NCBI RefSeq assembly: GCF_017745215.1
Contig: NZ_JAGHZV010000016.1
Location: forward strand, 1 to 64,000
Direction of reading: 5' to 3'
DNA length: 64,000 nucleotides
Source: Sphingomonas sp.
Lineage (GTDB): Bacteria > Pseudomonadota > Alphaproteobacteria > Sphingomonadales > Sphingomonadaceae
Shown: piece after piece, positions 48,535 to 57,621 of the stretch
Layout: each line of letters begins with the position of its first letter
Numbering within the stretch: the stretch's first letter is position 1
Notes under the pieces: generated by a model
Told to the model about the DNA's origin: nothing
Database searches by the model: none
Seen by the model: the letters and a program-made list of their open reading frames with translations, nothing else
Translations under genes and position numbers: made by a program

Positions 48535-50280
48535 ATGGCGATGCGCAGGCTTTTGGGTTTGACGATCGGCTCGCTCGCGCTGGCGGCGAGCGCGGCGCTC
48601 TGGGCACCTTCGGCAAAGGCGCAGGTGGCGTGCCTGCCGGGATCGGACGTCTTCTGCCTCGACCAGGGCAGCAAATGGACCAACGCCACCCGCAAGGCCT
48701 TCTACAGCACCGATCAGGGCTCGCAGCTGATGCCCTACGCCTGGCTCAAGGCGCTGAAGACGCCCGACGGCCAGCCCTTCCTCTTCGACAAGCTCGCGCG
48801 CTTCGGCTATCTGCCCGATCCGTTCCGCGCCGACCTGCCGATCGGCTTCACCACCAGCGCGAACACCTCGAAGGTCTGGGTCGGGATGACCTGCGCGGCC
48901 TGCCATACGCGGCAGATCGCGCGCGGCGGCTTCCAGTTCCGCGTCGACGGCGGCCCGGCGATCTCTGACTTCCGCGCGTTGCTCTCCGACCTGCTCGACG
49001 CAGTGAACGTGGTGCGCACCGACGACACGGCCTTCGCTGCCTTCGCCAAGTCGGTGCTCGGCGCCTGGGCGTCGAACTCGGCCAAGGCCAAGCTCAAGGA
49101 GGACGTCGAGCTCTGGTATCTCCGCGAGAACACCATGCGCGAGCGCGCCTATCCCACCGCGGACATCTGGGGCCTGGGCCGGCTCGACGCCGTGGCGATG
49201 ATCTTCAATCGGCTGACCGGCCTCGATCTCGGGCCGCCGCCGAGCTACCTCATCCCCGACAACATCAAGCCCGCCGATGCGCCGGTCCGCTATCCGTTCC
49301 TGTGGAACGCGGCGATCCAGGACAAGACGCAGTGGCCCGGCTTCGCGGGCAACGGCACCGCGCTCCTCGGCCTCGCGCGCAACACCGGCGAAGTCTATGG
49401 CGTGTTCGCCACCTTCCATCCGGCCGAAGACTTCTTCAAGATCGGCAACATCAACTACAACGCCAACAATTCGGCGAACTGGCCCGGGCTGCGCGCGGTG
49501 GAAGAGCTGATCAAGAAGATCGGCGCGCCGAAGTGGCCCGCGCAATTCCCGATCATCACCGCGCTGATCCCGCGCGGCGAGGAAGTCTACAAGGCCAATT
49601 GCGCCTCGTGCCACAACCTTGCGCCGCCCAAGGCCGGCGAGCCGGGCTTCCCCAACGTGCCGACCTGGGCAACCCCGGTTCAGGACGTCGGCACCGACAG
49701 CCGCGAGTACGATATCCTCAAGCGCGAGGCCGATCCCGGCGTGCTCGCCAAGACGAGCTCGCGGCTGTTCCCCAAGCTCCAGGTCACCAACCCCTCGCCG
49801 GCGTTCGACCTGCTCAAATATTCGGTGATCGGCTCGATCCTCCAGTCCTGGTCCTTTGCGCCGGCGCTGGTGACCGACTTCCGCGACTCGCACTGGACCT
49901 TCAAGACCGTGGGAATCGACAAGGCGAAGGACCTGCTGGAGGACGCGATCACGCTGCAGGACACCGGCAACCAGATCAAATATGAATCGCGGGTGATGTT
50001 CGGCATCTGGGCGGCGGCGCCCTATCTCCACAACGGCTCGGTACCGACGCTGTGGGACCTGCTCCAGCCCGCCGACCAGCGGCCGGCGACCTTCAAGGTG
50101 GGGCCGGAGTTCGATCCGCTGAAGATCGGCGTCGCGGCCGACCAGCCGGGCAGCTATACGCGCACGACGACGGGCTGCGAGGACCGCAACTCGGGCAACA
50201 GCCGCTGCGGCCACGAGTTCGGCACCAACTTGCCCATTGACGACAAGCGCGCGCTGATCGAATTCATGAAGACGCAATAG
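48535..50280 (+). CDS. exported dihaem c-type cytochrome (RoxA/cytochrome c peroxidase-like)
   Basis: The 581-aa product has a signal peptide (about 1-30, ending PSAKAQ) and two haem-binding motifs, CAACH near residue 122 and CASCH near residue 360. The C-terminal segment APYLHNGSVPTLWDLL is typical of dihaem peroxidase-like proteins, including the rubber oxygenase RoxA group. Length (about 550 mature residues) exceeds ordinary cytochrome c peroxidases and is nearer the RoxA-like family. Four extra cysteines (VACLPGSDVFCLDQ; TTGCEDRN...RCGHEF) may form disulfides. Substrate unknown. ATG 48541 is an equally good start. It lies alone on the + strand inside a leftward housekeeping block. Confidence 0.78.
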   Translation: MAMRRLLGLTIGSLALAASAALWAPSAKAQVACLPGSDVFCLDQGSKWTNATRKAFYSTDQGSQLMPYAWLKALKTPDGQPFLFDKLARFGYLPDPFRADLPIGFTTSANTSKVWVGMTCAACHTRQIARGGFQFRVDGGPAISDFRALLSDLLDAVNVVRTDDTAFAAFAKSVLGAWASNSAKAKLKEDVELWYLRENTMRERAYPTADIWGLGRLDAVAMIFNRLTGLDLGPPPSYLIPDNIKPADAPVRYPFLWNAAIQDKTQWPGFAGNGTALLGLARNTGEVYGVFATFHPAEDFFKIGNINYNANNSANWPGLRAVEELIKKIGAPKWPAQFPIITALIPRGEEVYKANCASCHNLAPPKAGEPGFPNVPTWATPVQDVGTDSREYDILKREADPGVLAKTSSRLFPKLQVTNPSPAFDLLKYSVIGSILQSWSFAPALVTDFRDSHWTFKTVGIDKAKDLLEDAITLQDTGNQIKYESRVMFGIWAAAPYLHNGSVPTLWDLLQPADQRPATFKVGPEFDPLKIGVAADQPGSYTRTTTGCEDRNSGNSRCGHEFGTNLPIDDKRALIEFMKTQ

Positions 50281-50308
50281 GGGGGATCGCCCTCCCCCCT
50301 TTTCTCAC

Positions 50309-50336
50309 CGTCATCCCGGGGCAAGCCGGGATGACG
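50309..50336. repeat. 28-bp short form of the palindromic repeat
   Basis: CGTCATCCCGGGGCAAGCCGGGATGACG forms a hairpin followed by GTTTTTTGTTT, so it works as an intrinsic terminator for the cytochrome gene. Confidence 0.85.
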
Positions 50337-50360
50337 GTTTTTTGTTTCAGGCGACGGGCT

Positions 50361-51368
50361 TCAGGCCAGCGCGAGCAGCGCGTCGCGCTTGGCGACGAGT
50401 TCTTCGAAGCCGCCGGGCTGCGGACCGGCGGTGATCGTCGCCATCGCGCGGTCGAGCCGGGCGAGCATCGCTGGCGAGGCGTCGCCGATGCGGCCGGCGA
50501 TCTCGACCATCTCGTCCATCCGCGCCCAGCAATCGAGCACGACGTCGCAGCCCGCGGCGAGCGCCGCCGCTGCCTTCTCGCCCGCGGTGCCCGAGAGCGC
50601 CTTCATGTCGATGTCGTCGGTCATCAGCAGTCCGTCGAAGCCGATCCGGCCGCGGATGATCTCGTTCACCACCGTGGGGCTCAGCGTTGCCGGGCGCTCG
50701 GCGTCCCACGCCTCGAAGACGACGTGGCAAGTCATCCCCATCGGCGCATCGCTGAGGCTGGCGAAGGGCGCGATGTCAGTCTCGAGCTCCTCGGCCGATG
50801 CGCTCACGCGAGGCAGTTCGAGGTGGCTGTCGACCAGCGCGCGGCCGTGGCCCGGCATGTGCTTGACGATCCCCACCACGCCGGCGCGGCGCAGCCCCTC
50901 GATCACGGCCTGGCCGAGCGCGGCGACGCGCATCGGCTCGCTGCCGAGCGAACGGTCGCCGATGACGTTGCTCGTCTCGGGGCGGCGGACGTCGAGCAGC
51001 GGCAGCGCGTCGACGTTGACGCCCACCTCGGCGAGCATCAGCCCAAGCGCATGCGCATTGGCGCGCGCCGCCTCGACCGCAGAGACTGGGGCGACCTCGT
51101 AGAGCGCGTCGAACACCGCGGGCGCGGGGAACGCCGGCCATTCGGGCGGTTGCATCCGTGCGACGCGGCCGCCTTCCTGGTCGATCAGGATCGGCACGTC
51201 GTCGCGGCCGGAGAGGGTGCGCAGGCTGTCGGTGAGCGCGCGCATCTGGGCGCGGTCGGCGCAGTTGCGCTTGAACAGGATATAGCCGAGCGGGTCGGTT
51301 TCCTTGAAGAAATCGCGCTCCCCGGCGGTGAGCTCGAGGCCGGCGAGGCCGAAGATGACGGGCTTCAT
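50361..51368 (-). CDS. nagZ: beta-N-acetylhexosaminidase (peptidoglycan recycling)
   Basis: The 335-aa GH3 enzyme has the NagZ signature GIVKHMPGHGRALVDSHLELP, whose histidine is the acid/base, and the catalytic Asp in LLMTDDIDMKAL. No signal peptide, so cytoplasmic as expected. It removes GlcNAc from anhydro-muropeptides during wall recycling. Downstream of the SPOR protein and argS in the common alphaproteobacterial order. Confidence 0.94.
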   Translation of the reverse strand: MKPVIFGLAGLELTAGERDFFKETDPLGYILFKRNCADRAQMRALTDSLRTLSGRDDVPILIDQEGGRVARMQPPEWPAFPAPAVFDALYEVAPVSAVEAARANAHALGLMLAEVGVNVDALPLLDVRRPETSNVIGDRSLGSEPMRVAALGQAVIEGLRRAGVVGIVKHMPGHGRALVDSHLELPRVSASAEELETDIAPFASLSDAPMGMTCHVVFEAWDAERPATLSPTVVNEIIRGRIGFDGLLMTDDIDMKALSGTAGEKAAAALAAGCDVVLDCWARMDEMVEIAGRIGDASPAMLARLDRAMATITAGPQPGGFEELVAKRDALLALA

Positions 51369-51397
51369 GGAAGCGCCTTAGCCAATCCCATTTAAGT

Positions 51398-51479
51398 CGT
51401 CATCCCGGCGAAAGCCGGGACCCAGGGCCACGAGCGACGTCCTCTGTTGCCCTGGGTCCCGGCTTTCGCCGGGATGACG
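51398..51479 (+). repeat. 82-bp nested palindromic repeat (copy 12)
   Basis: Intact arms, loop CCACGAGCGACGTCCTCTGTTG. It sits between the nagZ start and the 3' end of the SPOR gene, where nagZ must have its own promoter or be read through. Confidence 0.95.
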
Positions 51480-51504
51480 ATTTAGAGAGGTCGGGCCGCA
51501 GCCC

Positions 51505-52203
51505 TCAATTCGCCACGTAGCAGCGCTCGCCCGCGGCGCTCAGCTTCGCGCAAATGTCCTTCGCCTGGCCGTTGCTGCCGGCGTTGACCCGCAGCCGATA
51601 CACCGGCTTGCCGTTCGCGGTGCCGCGCTCGATCGACTTGCCCAGCCCCGCGATCTGGCTGAACCGGCCCGAAAGCCGCTGCCAAGCCGCATCCGCGCCC
51701 TGCTGGTCGGGGAAGGCGCCGAGCTGGATCAGCGCCCCCGAACCGGCGCTCGCAGGCGCCTTGGCCTCCAGCGTGCCCGCGCTCTCCGGCACCGCGACGC
51801 TCGCGGTGGCCGTGCCGGTCACCGGCGTGGCCGTGGCCTGGGGCGCGGTCTTGCCCTGCACGGGCGCCTCGGGCCCCTCGGCCATCGCGACATTGCCGTC
51901 GGCGGCCGCATCATTGCCCGTCGCGACGTCGCCAACGCCGTCGAACTTCTGGCCTGCGTCGTTGTCGGGGATCTTATAGTCGCCCGCCGGTGCTGCGATC
52001 AGCTCGCCGTTGCCGCTCAGCCCCTGCTGCTTCTGGTACCACCAGAAGCCGAACACGCCTGCGGCGACCACCGCCAGCACCAGCACCACCAGCAGCAGGA
52101 TCCGCCCCACCGACGGACCCTCGCGATAATCCTCCTCGACGGTCTCCAGCCAGGGCAGCCGGTCGTCGTCGCCGAACCCCGCTCCGCCGCGATTGCTGCT
52201 CAT
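51505..52203 (-). CDS. SPOR domain membrane protein
   Basis: The 232-aa product has a cytoplasmic N-terminus (about 1-28), one membrane helix (about 29-51), a long Ala/Pro/Thr-rich periplasmic linker, and a C-terminal SPOR domain (about 155-232: GALIQLGAFPDQQGADAAWQRL and VYRLRVNAGSNGQAKDIC). SPOR domains bind denuded glycan at division sites. Starts 3 bp after the argS stop, so cotranscribed with it. A role in division or wall maintenance is inferred from the domain. Confidence 0.88.
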   Translation of the reverse strand: MSSNRGGAGFGDDDRLPWLETVEEDYREGPSVGRILLLVVLVLAVVAAGVFGFWWYQKQQGLSGNGELIAAPAGDYKIPDNDAGQKFDGVGDVATGNDAAADGNVAMAEGPEAPVQGKTAPQATATPVTGTATASVAVPESAGTLEAKAPASAGSGALIQLGAFPDQQGADAAWQRLSGRFSQIAGLGKSIERGTANGKPVYRLRVNAGSNGQAKDICAKLSAAGERCYVAN

Positions 52204-52206
52204 CCG

Positions 52207-53931
52207 TCACATCTCCTCGACGGCATCGACCCCCATGATGCCGAGACCGTTACGAACTATCTGCCCGATCGCTCGCGCCAAATAAAGCCGAGCGCAGGTT
52301 AACTGGGGCTGATCGGCGATCAGGAAACGGCGGGACGGATCGTCCTTGCCGAGATTCCACGCGGAATGGAACTCGGCCGCCAAGTCGTAGAGATAGAAGG
52401 CGATCCGATGCGGCTCGCGCGCCGCGGCGGCGCCTTCGACGACGCGCGGGAATTGCGCGGCGAGCTTCATCAGCGAAAGCTCCTGTGTATCAAGCAGAGA
52501 CAGGTCCGCCGAAGCACAGTCGATCCCGGCTTCGGCAGTCCGCCGCCCGAGCGAAGCAACGCGCGCATGGCAATATTGGACATAGAAGACCGGATTGTCC
52601 TTCGATGCCTCGACGACCTTGGCGAAATCGAAGTCCATCTGCGCATCGGCCTTGCGCGTGAGCATGGTAAAGCGGACGACGTCTTTGCCGACTTCGTTCA
52701 CCACGTCGGCGAGCGTGACGAAATTGCCGGCCCGCTTCGACATCTTCACCGGCTCGCCCGCGCGAAGCAGCCGCACCATCTGGACGAGCTTGACGTCGAA
52801 CCGCGTCCTGCCCCCGGTCAGCGCCTGCACCGCCGCGACGATCCGCTTGACCGTGCCGGCGTGGTCGGCGCCCCAGATGTCGATCAGCGCATCGGCATTC
52901 TGCGCCTTCTGGAAATGATAGGCGAGGTCGGCGCCGAAATAAGTCCAGGCGCCGTTCGACTTCTTGATCGGCCGGTCCTGGTCGTCACCGAACTGCGTCG
53001 AGCGGAACAGCGGCAGCTCGACCGGCTCCCAATCCTCGGGCGTCTCGCCCTTGGGCGCCTCGAGCATCCCGTCATAGACGAAGCCATGCTCGCGCAGCCA
53101 CGCCTCCGCCGCCTCGGGCTTGCCCGCGGCCTGGAGTTCGGCTTCCGACGAAAAGAGATCGTGGTGGATGCCGAGCAGCGCGAGATCGGCCTTGATCAGC
53201 GCCATCATCGACGCGACCGCGGCCTGGCGGAACAGCACCAGCCATTCGCTCTCGGGCCGGCCGACGTACTTGTCGCCGAACTCCCGCGCGAGCGCCTGGC
53301 CCACCGGCTTCAGATAGTCGCCCGGATAGAGGCCCTCGGGAACCTCGCCGATGGCCTCGCCCAGCGCCTCGCGGTAGCGCAGGTGCGCCGAGCGCGCGAG
53401 CACGTCGACCTGGCCGCCGGCATCGTTGACATAATATTCGCGGATCACCCTGGCGCCCGTGAACTCGAGCAGGCTGGCGAGCGCATCGCCCACCACCGCG
53501 CCGCGGCAATGGCCCATGTGCATCGGCCCCGTCGGGTTCGCCGAGACATATTCGACATTGACCGTCGTCCCCGCACCCGCGGTCGAGCGGCCATAGCCAT
53601 CGCCCGCCTCGAGGATCGCAGTGAGCTCGCCGCGCCAGCTGTCGTCGGCGAGGGTCATGTTGATGAACCCCGGCCCGGCGACCGACACCGCGGCGACTTC
53701 GTCGAGCTTCGCGAGCTCGGCGGCGATCGCCTCGGCGAGGGCGCGCGGGTTGGTGCCCGCGGGCTTGGCGAGCACCATCGCGGCGTTGGTGGCGAGGTCG
53801 CCATGGCTCGCGTCGCGCGGCGGCTCGACCGTGACCGCGCGTCGCTCCAGCCCCGCCGGAAGCGTTCCGGTGGCGACAAGGGCGTCGAGCGCGGCATCGA
53901 GATGCGCGGCAAAGCGGGCGTAGAGAGTCAC
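52207..53931 (-). CDS. argS: arginine--tRNA ligase
   Basis: The 574-aa class I synthetase has HIGH as MHMGH in [23 protein letters not shown] as VKMSKRAGN, an N-terminal additional domain and a C-terminal anticodon-binding DALR region. The start is GTG at 53931; an ATG just upstream is in another frame and stops at once. Complete and standard. Confidence 0.96.
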   Translation of the reverse strand: MTLYARFAAHLDAALDALVATGTLPAGLERRAVTVEPPRDASHGDLATNAAMVLAKPAGTNPRALAEAIAAELAKLDEVAAVSVAGPGFINMTLADDSWRGELTAILEAGDGYGRSTAGAGTTVNVEYVSANPTGPMHMGHCRGAVVGDALASLLEFTGARVIREYYVNDAGGQVDVLARSAHLRYREALGEAIGEVPEGLYPGDYLKPVGQALAREFGDKYVGRPESEWLVLFRQAAVASMMALIKADLALLGIHHDLFSSEAELQAAGKPEAAEAWLREHGFVYDGMLEAPKGETPEDWEPVELPLFRSTQFGDDQDRPIKKSNGAWTYFGADLAYHFQKAQNADALIDIWGADHAGTVKRIVAAVQALTGGRTRFDVKLVQMVRLLRAGEPVKMSKRAGNFVTLADVVNEVGKDVVRFTMLTRKADAQMDFDFAKVVEASKDNPVFYVQYCHARVASLGRRTAEAGIDCASADLSLLDTQELSLMKLAAQFPRVVEGAAAAREPHRIAFYLYDLAAEFHSAWNLGKDDPSRRFLIADQPQLTCARLYLARAIGQIVRNGLGIMGVDAVEEM

Positions 53932-54041
53932 TGCGGGTCCATCGCTGGGGGTTGGAAAGGCGCCGATCTAGCGATGGGGGGGCGGTTCGTCCACCTGCGG
54001 TGGGTGCGAGAGGATGAAGCGCTTGCCACAATCGACTCAAT

Positions 54042-54123
54042 CGTCATCCCGGCGAAAGCCGGGACCCAGGGCCAAGCAGGACATCGCTCGCGGCCCTGGG
54101 TCCCGGCTTTCGCCGGGATGACG
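54042..54123 (-). repeat. 82-bp nested palindromic repeat (copy 13, reverse loop)
   Basis: Intact arms, loop CCAAGCAGGACATCGCTCGCGG. It separates argS from the DUF1501 gene. Confidence 0.95.
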
Positions 54124-54140
54124 TTCGTAGCTTAGCGACG

Positions 54141-55310
54141 TCAAGCCCGCGCCAGCCCGTCGATCCAGGCCGTCCCCGGTACCTCCGGGAACAGCGCCCT
54201 CGCCACCCGAGGCCCCTCGATCCCGTAATGCCCGCCGACCGCACTCGCGATCACGCTGTCGAGCCCGGTGGTGGGCTTCAAATCACGGCCCTCGAACAGC
54301 GCCGCATCGCCCAGCCCCGGCCAGTCGGCGACCACGCGGCCGCCGTTCACCGCGCCGCCCATCAGCATCGCCAGCGAGCCGGTGCCATGGTCGGTCCCGC
54401 CCGTCCCATTGACCTTCACGGTCCGCCCGAACTCGGTCGCGACCACCACCATCGTATCGGCCCAGAGCGGCCCCAGCCCCTCCTTCAGCGCGCCGATCAT
54501 CCCGTCGAGCCCGCGCAGCTGCGCGCCGAGCCGCCCGCGCTGCTGGGCGTGCGTGTCCCAGCCGCCGGTCTCGATCATCGCCACGCGCGCGCCATTCTCC
54601 GCCGCGAGCAGCTTGGCGGCGAGCGCGCCGGTCGCTGCGGCGTTCTGCCCGTTGCCCGCGGCCATGTCGCTGGTGAGCATCCGCGTCGCGGTCGCCTCGG
54701 CCCAGGCCGCGTGGAGCTGCGGGTCGCCCGCATACATCTGCGTCACCCGTCCCAGCAGGTCGTCCGAAGCATCGGGCAGCGCAGAGGGCGCATAGCTCGC
54801 GACGTCGACCGGCCCGCGCAGCGCGAGCGGGATCGTCGCCGCCACCGCGATCGCCTTGGTGTCGGCTGGCGGGAGCAGCGTGAGCATGCGGTTCAGCCAG
54901 CCGTCCTTGACTGAATAGGCCGCGTTCCCACCCGTCTCGAGCACATTCTGCCCGTCGAAATGCGAGCGGTCGCGATAGGGCGAGGCCACCGCATGGACGA
55001 ACAGCGCCTCGCGCGCAGCATAGAGCTTCGCGACGTTCGCCATCCCCGGATGCAGCGCGAACATCGAATCGAGCCTGGGCGCAGTGGCGAAATCGGCCGC
55101 CAGGTCGCCGCGCTGGCTCACGAACGCCGGGTCGCCCACCGGCGCGAGCGTGCCGAGCCCGTCGGCGGCGCCGCGCTGGATGATGAAGACGAAGCGCCGA
55201 TGAGTCGCGGCGCGCGCCACCGTCATCGTCGCGCCGAGGCTGGAGGACAGCGCCAGCGTCGCGCCGGTGGCGACGAGCAGCTTGCGCCGGGTGAAGATCG
55301 GGTGAGCCAT
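54141..55310 (-). CDS. DUF1501 family exported protein
   Basis: The 389-aa product begins MAHPIFTRRKLLVATGATLALSSS, a Tat-like signal (RRK rather than a full RRxFLK). The DUF1501 domain follows (FVFIIQRGAADGL, SHFDGQNVLETG, METGGWDTHAQQ-type IETGGWDTHAQQRGRL, TEFGRTVKVNG, DHGTGSLAM). The family is related to sulfatase/alkaline-phosphatase-like proteins but has no proven reaction. It almost always pairs with DUF1800, whose gene lies 3 bp upstream here. It should be periplasmic. Confidence 0.9.
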   Translation of the reverse strand: MAHPIFTRRKLLVATGATLALSSSLGATMTVARAATHRRFVFIIQRGAADGLGTLAPVGDPAFVSQRGDLAADFATAPRLDSMFALHPGMANVAKLYAAREALFVHAVASPYRDRSHFDGQNVLETGGNAAYSVKDGWLNRMLTLLPPADTKAIAVAATIPLALRGPVDVASYAPSALPDASDDLLGRVTQMYAGDPQLHAAWAEATATRMLTSDMAAGNGQNAAATGALAAKLLAAENGARVAMIETGGWDTHAQQRGRLGAQLRGLDGMIGALKEGLGPLWADTMVVVATEFGRTVKVNGTGGTDHGTGSLAMLMGGAVNGGRVVADWPGLGDAALFEGRDLKPTTGLDSVIASAVGGHYGIEGPRVARALFPEVPGTAWIDGLARA

Positions 55311-55313
55311 GGC

Positions 55314-56825
55314 CTATCTCCGCATGAATTCGGGGGCGACGAGCATCAGCGCGAGGCCCTGGCCTGGGCTTTCGGCGCGCGCGATCGACTGGGCGGTCGA
55401 CTCGCTAAGCGATCCGGGGAAGAGTTCGGCAGCGCGCTGGCGGGCGTCGATGAGGTTGTTGGTCCGCGCCGAGAAGCGCTCGGCCGCCTCGACCCGGCGC
55501 ATGATCGCATCGGGCCCTGCCCAGCTCGCCGCGACGTCGTCATAGCCCGCCGGCGAGCCCGGCTGCCACACCGGCTGGCCGAGCTGGCGCATCAGTCCGG
55601 TGACCGCGAGCGGCTGGAGCTGGCGCGTTCCAAGCGCGCGGAAAGCCGAGACGCTCCACTCCCACGGCGTCTTGAACTTGACCGGCTCGCTCGTCCAGCA
55701 CTCGCGGGAATCGACCAGCACGTGATAGATGGTCGGCAGATCGCCGCCCGACTTGAGGAACGCCCGCTCCAGCCGCTCGATCAGCGGCGCAGGCGGATCG
55801 TCGGCTGCGAAGTGGCGCGCGAGCTTGGTGGCGACGTGCCGCGCCGTCGCGGGATGCGTCGCGAGATGGTCGAGCACCGCCTGAGCCTGGCCCTCGCCCG
55901 CCTCGTCCCACTGGCGGCCGAGAATCGTGCGCGCACCCGGCTCGTGCAGCCGCTCGGCGAAGACGAAGCTGCCCGGCGTGCCGTCGGTGCCCGCGAAGCG
56001 CGCACCGGCGCCCCTGCCCAGCCCCGCGACGGTCCAGCCGGTCATCGCGCGGGCGAATTCGGTCACGTCGGCCTGGGTATAGCCGGTGCGCACGCCCAGC
56101 GTGTGGAGCTCAAGGATCTCGCGCGCGAGATTCTCGTTGAGCCCGAGCTTCTGCGCACCGGCTCGCCGCGCGGCGAACCGGCCGGCCATGCTGTTCGGCC
56201 CCACCGATTGCGCCTGGTCGAGGTAGAGCAGCATCGCCGGGTGCCGCTCGACCGCGTTCAGCATGTCGCCGAAGCGGCCGAGCACATGCGGGCGGATCGC
56301 TTCCATCTCGACCATGCCCGAGAGGCCGACGACGGTGAGCTTGTCGGCCGAAACCGCGAAATGGTTCGCCCAGAAATGCACCAGCCGCTCGACGAAGGGC
56401 GCGGGCGTGTCGAGCGCGATGGTCGCGCGCGCGGCGACGGCGCCGGCATAATATTGCCGGCCCTGGCGCTGCGCGAACTGCCGCGCTTCGGCGACCGGAT
56501 CGCGCGTCGCGGGGTCCTTCTTCGCGGCCATCGCCCTGCCCGGCGCGTCGCCCATCGCCGGGTCGCCACCCTGCATCGCGGGCGGCGCATAGCCCGGCGG
56601 CTGCGGCGCATCGGCCCGGTCGCGGCGGAGCGCGCGGAGCTGCTGGAGATAGTCGCCCAGTTCGGCGGCGATACGGCTCGACGGCGCAAGCCCCGCGACC
56701 GGCTGCGGCTTCGGATCGTAGCGCGCGAACTGGCCCTTCAGCCAGGCGCGAGGCTCGCCGATCGGTCCCTCCCCCGCGCGGGCGCCGAGCCCGAAGCGAT
56801 TGAGCGCGATACTGGTGTCGGACAT
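55314..56825 (-). CDS. DUF1800 family protein
   Basis: The 503-aa product has the family motifs ALNRFGLGARAGEG, LVHFWANHFAVSADKL, NENLAREILELHTLG (as LNENLAREILELHTLGV), MTGWTVAG and FHEPGARTILG-type LHEPGARTILGR, and a C-terminal LMLVAPEFMRR. DUF1800 is usually found with DUF1501 and has no settled function. No signal peptide is evident. First gene of the pair. Confidence 0.9.
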   Translation of the reverse strand: MSDTSIALNRFGLGARAGEGPIGEPRAWLKGQFARYDPKPQPVAGLAPSSRIAAELGDYLQQLRALRRDRADAPQPPGYAPPAMQGGDPAMGDAPGRAMAAKKDPATRDPVAEARQFAQRQGRQYYAGAVAARATIALDTPAPFVERLVHFWANHFAVSADKLTVVGLSGMVEMEAIRPHVLGRFGDMLNAVERHPAMLLYLDQAQSVGPNSMAGRFAARRAGAQKLGLNENLAREILELHTLGVRTGYTQADVTEFARAMTGWTVAGLGRGAGARFAGTDGTPGSFVFAERLHEPGARTILGRQWDEAGEGQAQAVLDHLATHPATARHVATKLARHFAADDPPAPLIERLERAFLKSGGDLPTIYHVLVDSRECWTSEPVKFKTPWEWSVSAFRALGTRQLQPLAVTGLMRQLGQPVWQPGSPAGYDDVAASWAGPDAIMRRVEAAERFSARTNNLIDARQRAAELFPGSLSESTAQSIARAESPGQGLALMLVAPEFMRR

Positions 56826-57059
56826 GGCGGCATCCCCTGGCGCTTCTACGACCGTGGACCTGCGAATAACGCGCGGCTGTCGCAGAAGTTTGTCACGATC
56901 CCGCTCCGCCCCGCCGCCGAAACGCCCTATCGTTGCAGAAATTGCAATCCACGCCGCAATCTTTGCGGTTGAGACAATTGCTGCGTCGCAACATTTTCAT
57001 ACCCAAGAACAATAAGAAGGATGCTGATCTGGCTCTTTTGATCATCAAGGAGAAAGATC
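56826..57059. promoter_or_regulatory. divergent promoter region with palindrome TTGCAGAAATTGCAA
   Basis: This 234-bp region separates the DUF1800 gene from the small exported-protein gene. TTGCA (56933-56937) and TGCAA (56943-56947) form a palindrome with a GAAAT spacer. The sequence from 56980 to the start is AT-rich and ends with a strong AAGGAGAAAG ribosome-binding site. Confidence 0.4.
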
Positions 57060-57356
57060 ATGACTCGTTATTTCCTCGGCGCTGCCGCCGCACTCTCGCT
57101 CGCTATCGCTGCTCCGGCTCTCGCCGGCGACGATGTCCACAGCTTCACGCATGAAGGCATCACCTACAGCTATACGACGACCAAGGTTGACAACGTTGTC
57201 GTTCTCGAGGGCACGGCGCGTCCGATCGGCGGCAAGTTCCATCTCGAAGTCCGCAACGGCCGCGTGACGGGCTTCGTGGGCAATGCCCGCGTGTCGTTCC
57301 TGGTGCGCGACGTCGTCGACCTGCCCGAGAGCGTTAAGGTCGCCGCTTCGCGCTGA
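57060..57356 (+). CDS. small exported protein, unknown function
   Basis: The 98-aa product has a Sec signal peptide (MTRYFLGAAAALSLAIAAPALA-G), then a compact beta-rich mature domain (HSFTHEGITYSYTTTKVDNV, GKFHLEVRNGRVTGFVGNARVSF). No cysteines. AAGGAG lies 8 nt before the ATG, and a strong terminator follows, so it is a single, probably well-expressed gene. No family recognised. It is one of two + strand genes in the leftward block from tatC to ftsQ. Confidence 0.8.
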   Translation: MTRYFLGAAAALSLAIAAPALAGDDVHSFTHEGITYSYTTTKVDNVVVLEGTARPIGGKFHLEVRNGRVTGFVGNARVSFLVRDVVDLPESVKVAASR

Positions 57357-57398
57357 GCGCGGGCGACCAGCCGGCCATGAAATCGGCCGTGTGAATCT

Positions 57399-57439
57399 GG
57401 GCGTGTCGCGTGTGCCCCTCGCGGCACGCCCCGATTTTT
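57399..57439 (+). terminator. rho-independent terminator of the small exported-protein gene
   Basis: GGGCGTGTCGCG (57399-57410) pairs with CGCGGCACGCCC (57420-57431) with one G-U pair, followed by CGATTTTT. The rest of the gap to dgt (57440-57621) shows nothing recognisable. Confidence 0.8.
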
Positions 57440-57621
57440 GGTCCGCTTGCGATGTTGGATATGGTCTGCTTACGTTCCGACGTCGCTCTTTGAACTGTCG
57501 GATCCTGCGAGTCGAAACGAGGCGCAATTCCGCGCACGGGTCGTGACTCTTGTGACTTTTGCCGGATCGGGAGCCGATCCGCCCCGGCGCCCATGGAAAA
57601 ATTTTCGGCCGCCCGCCCCAG

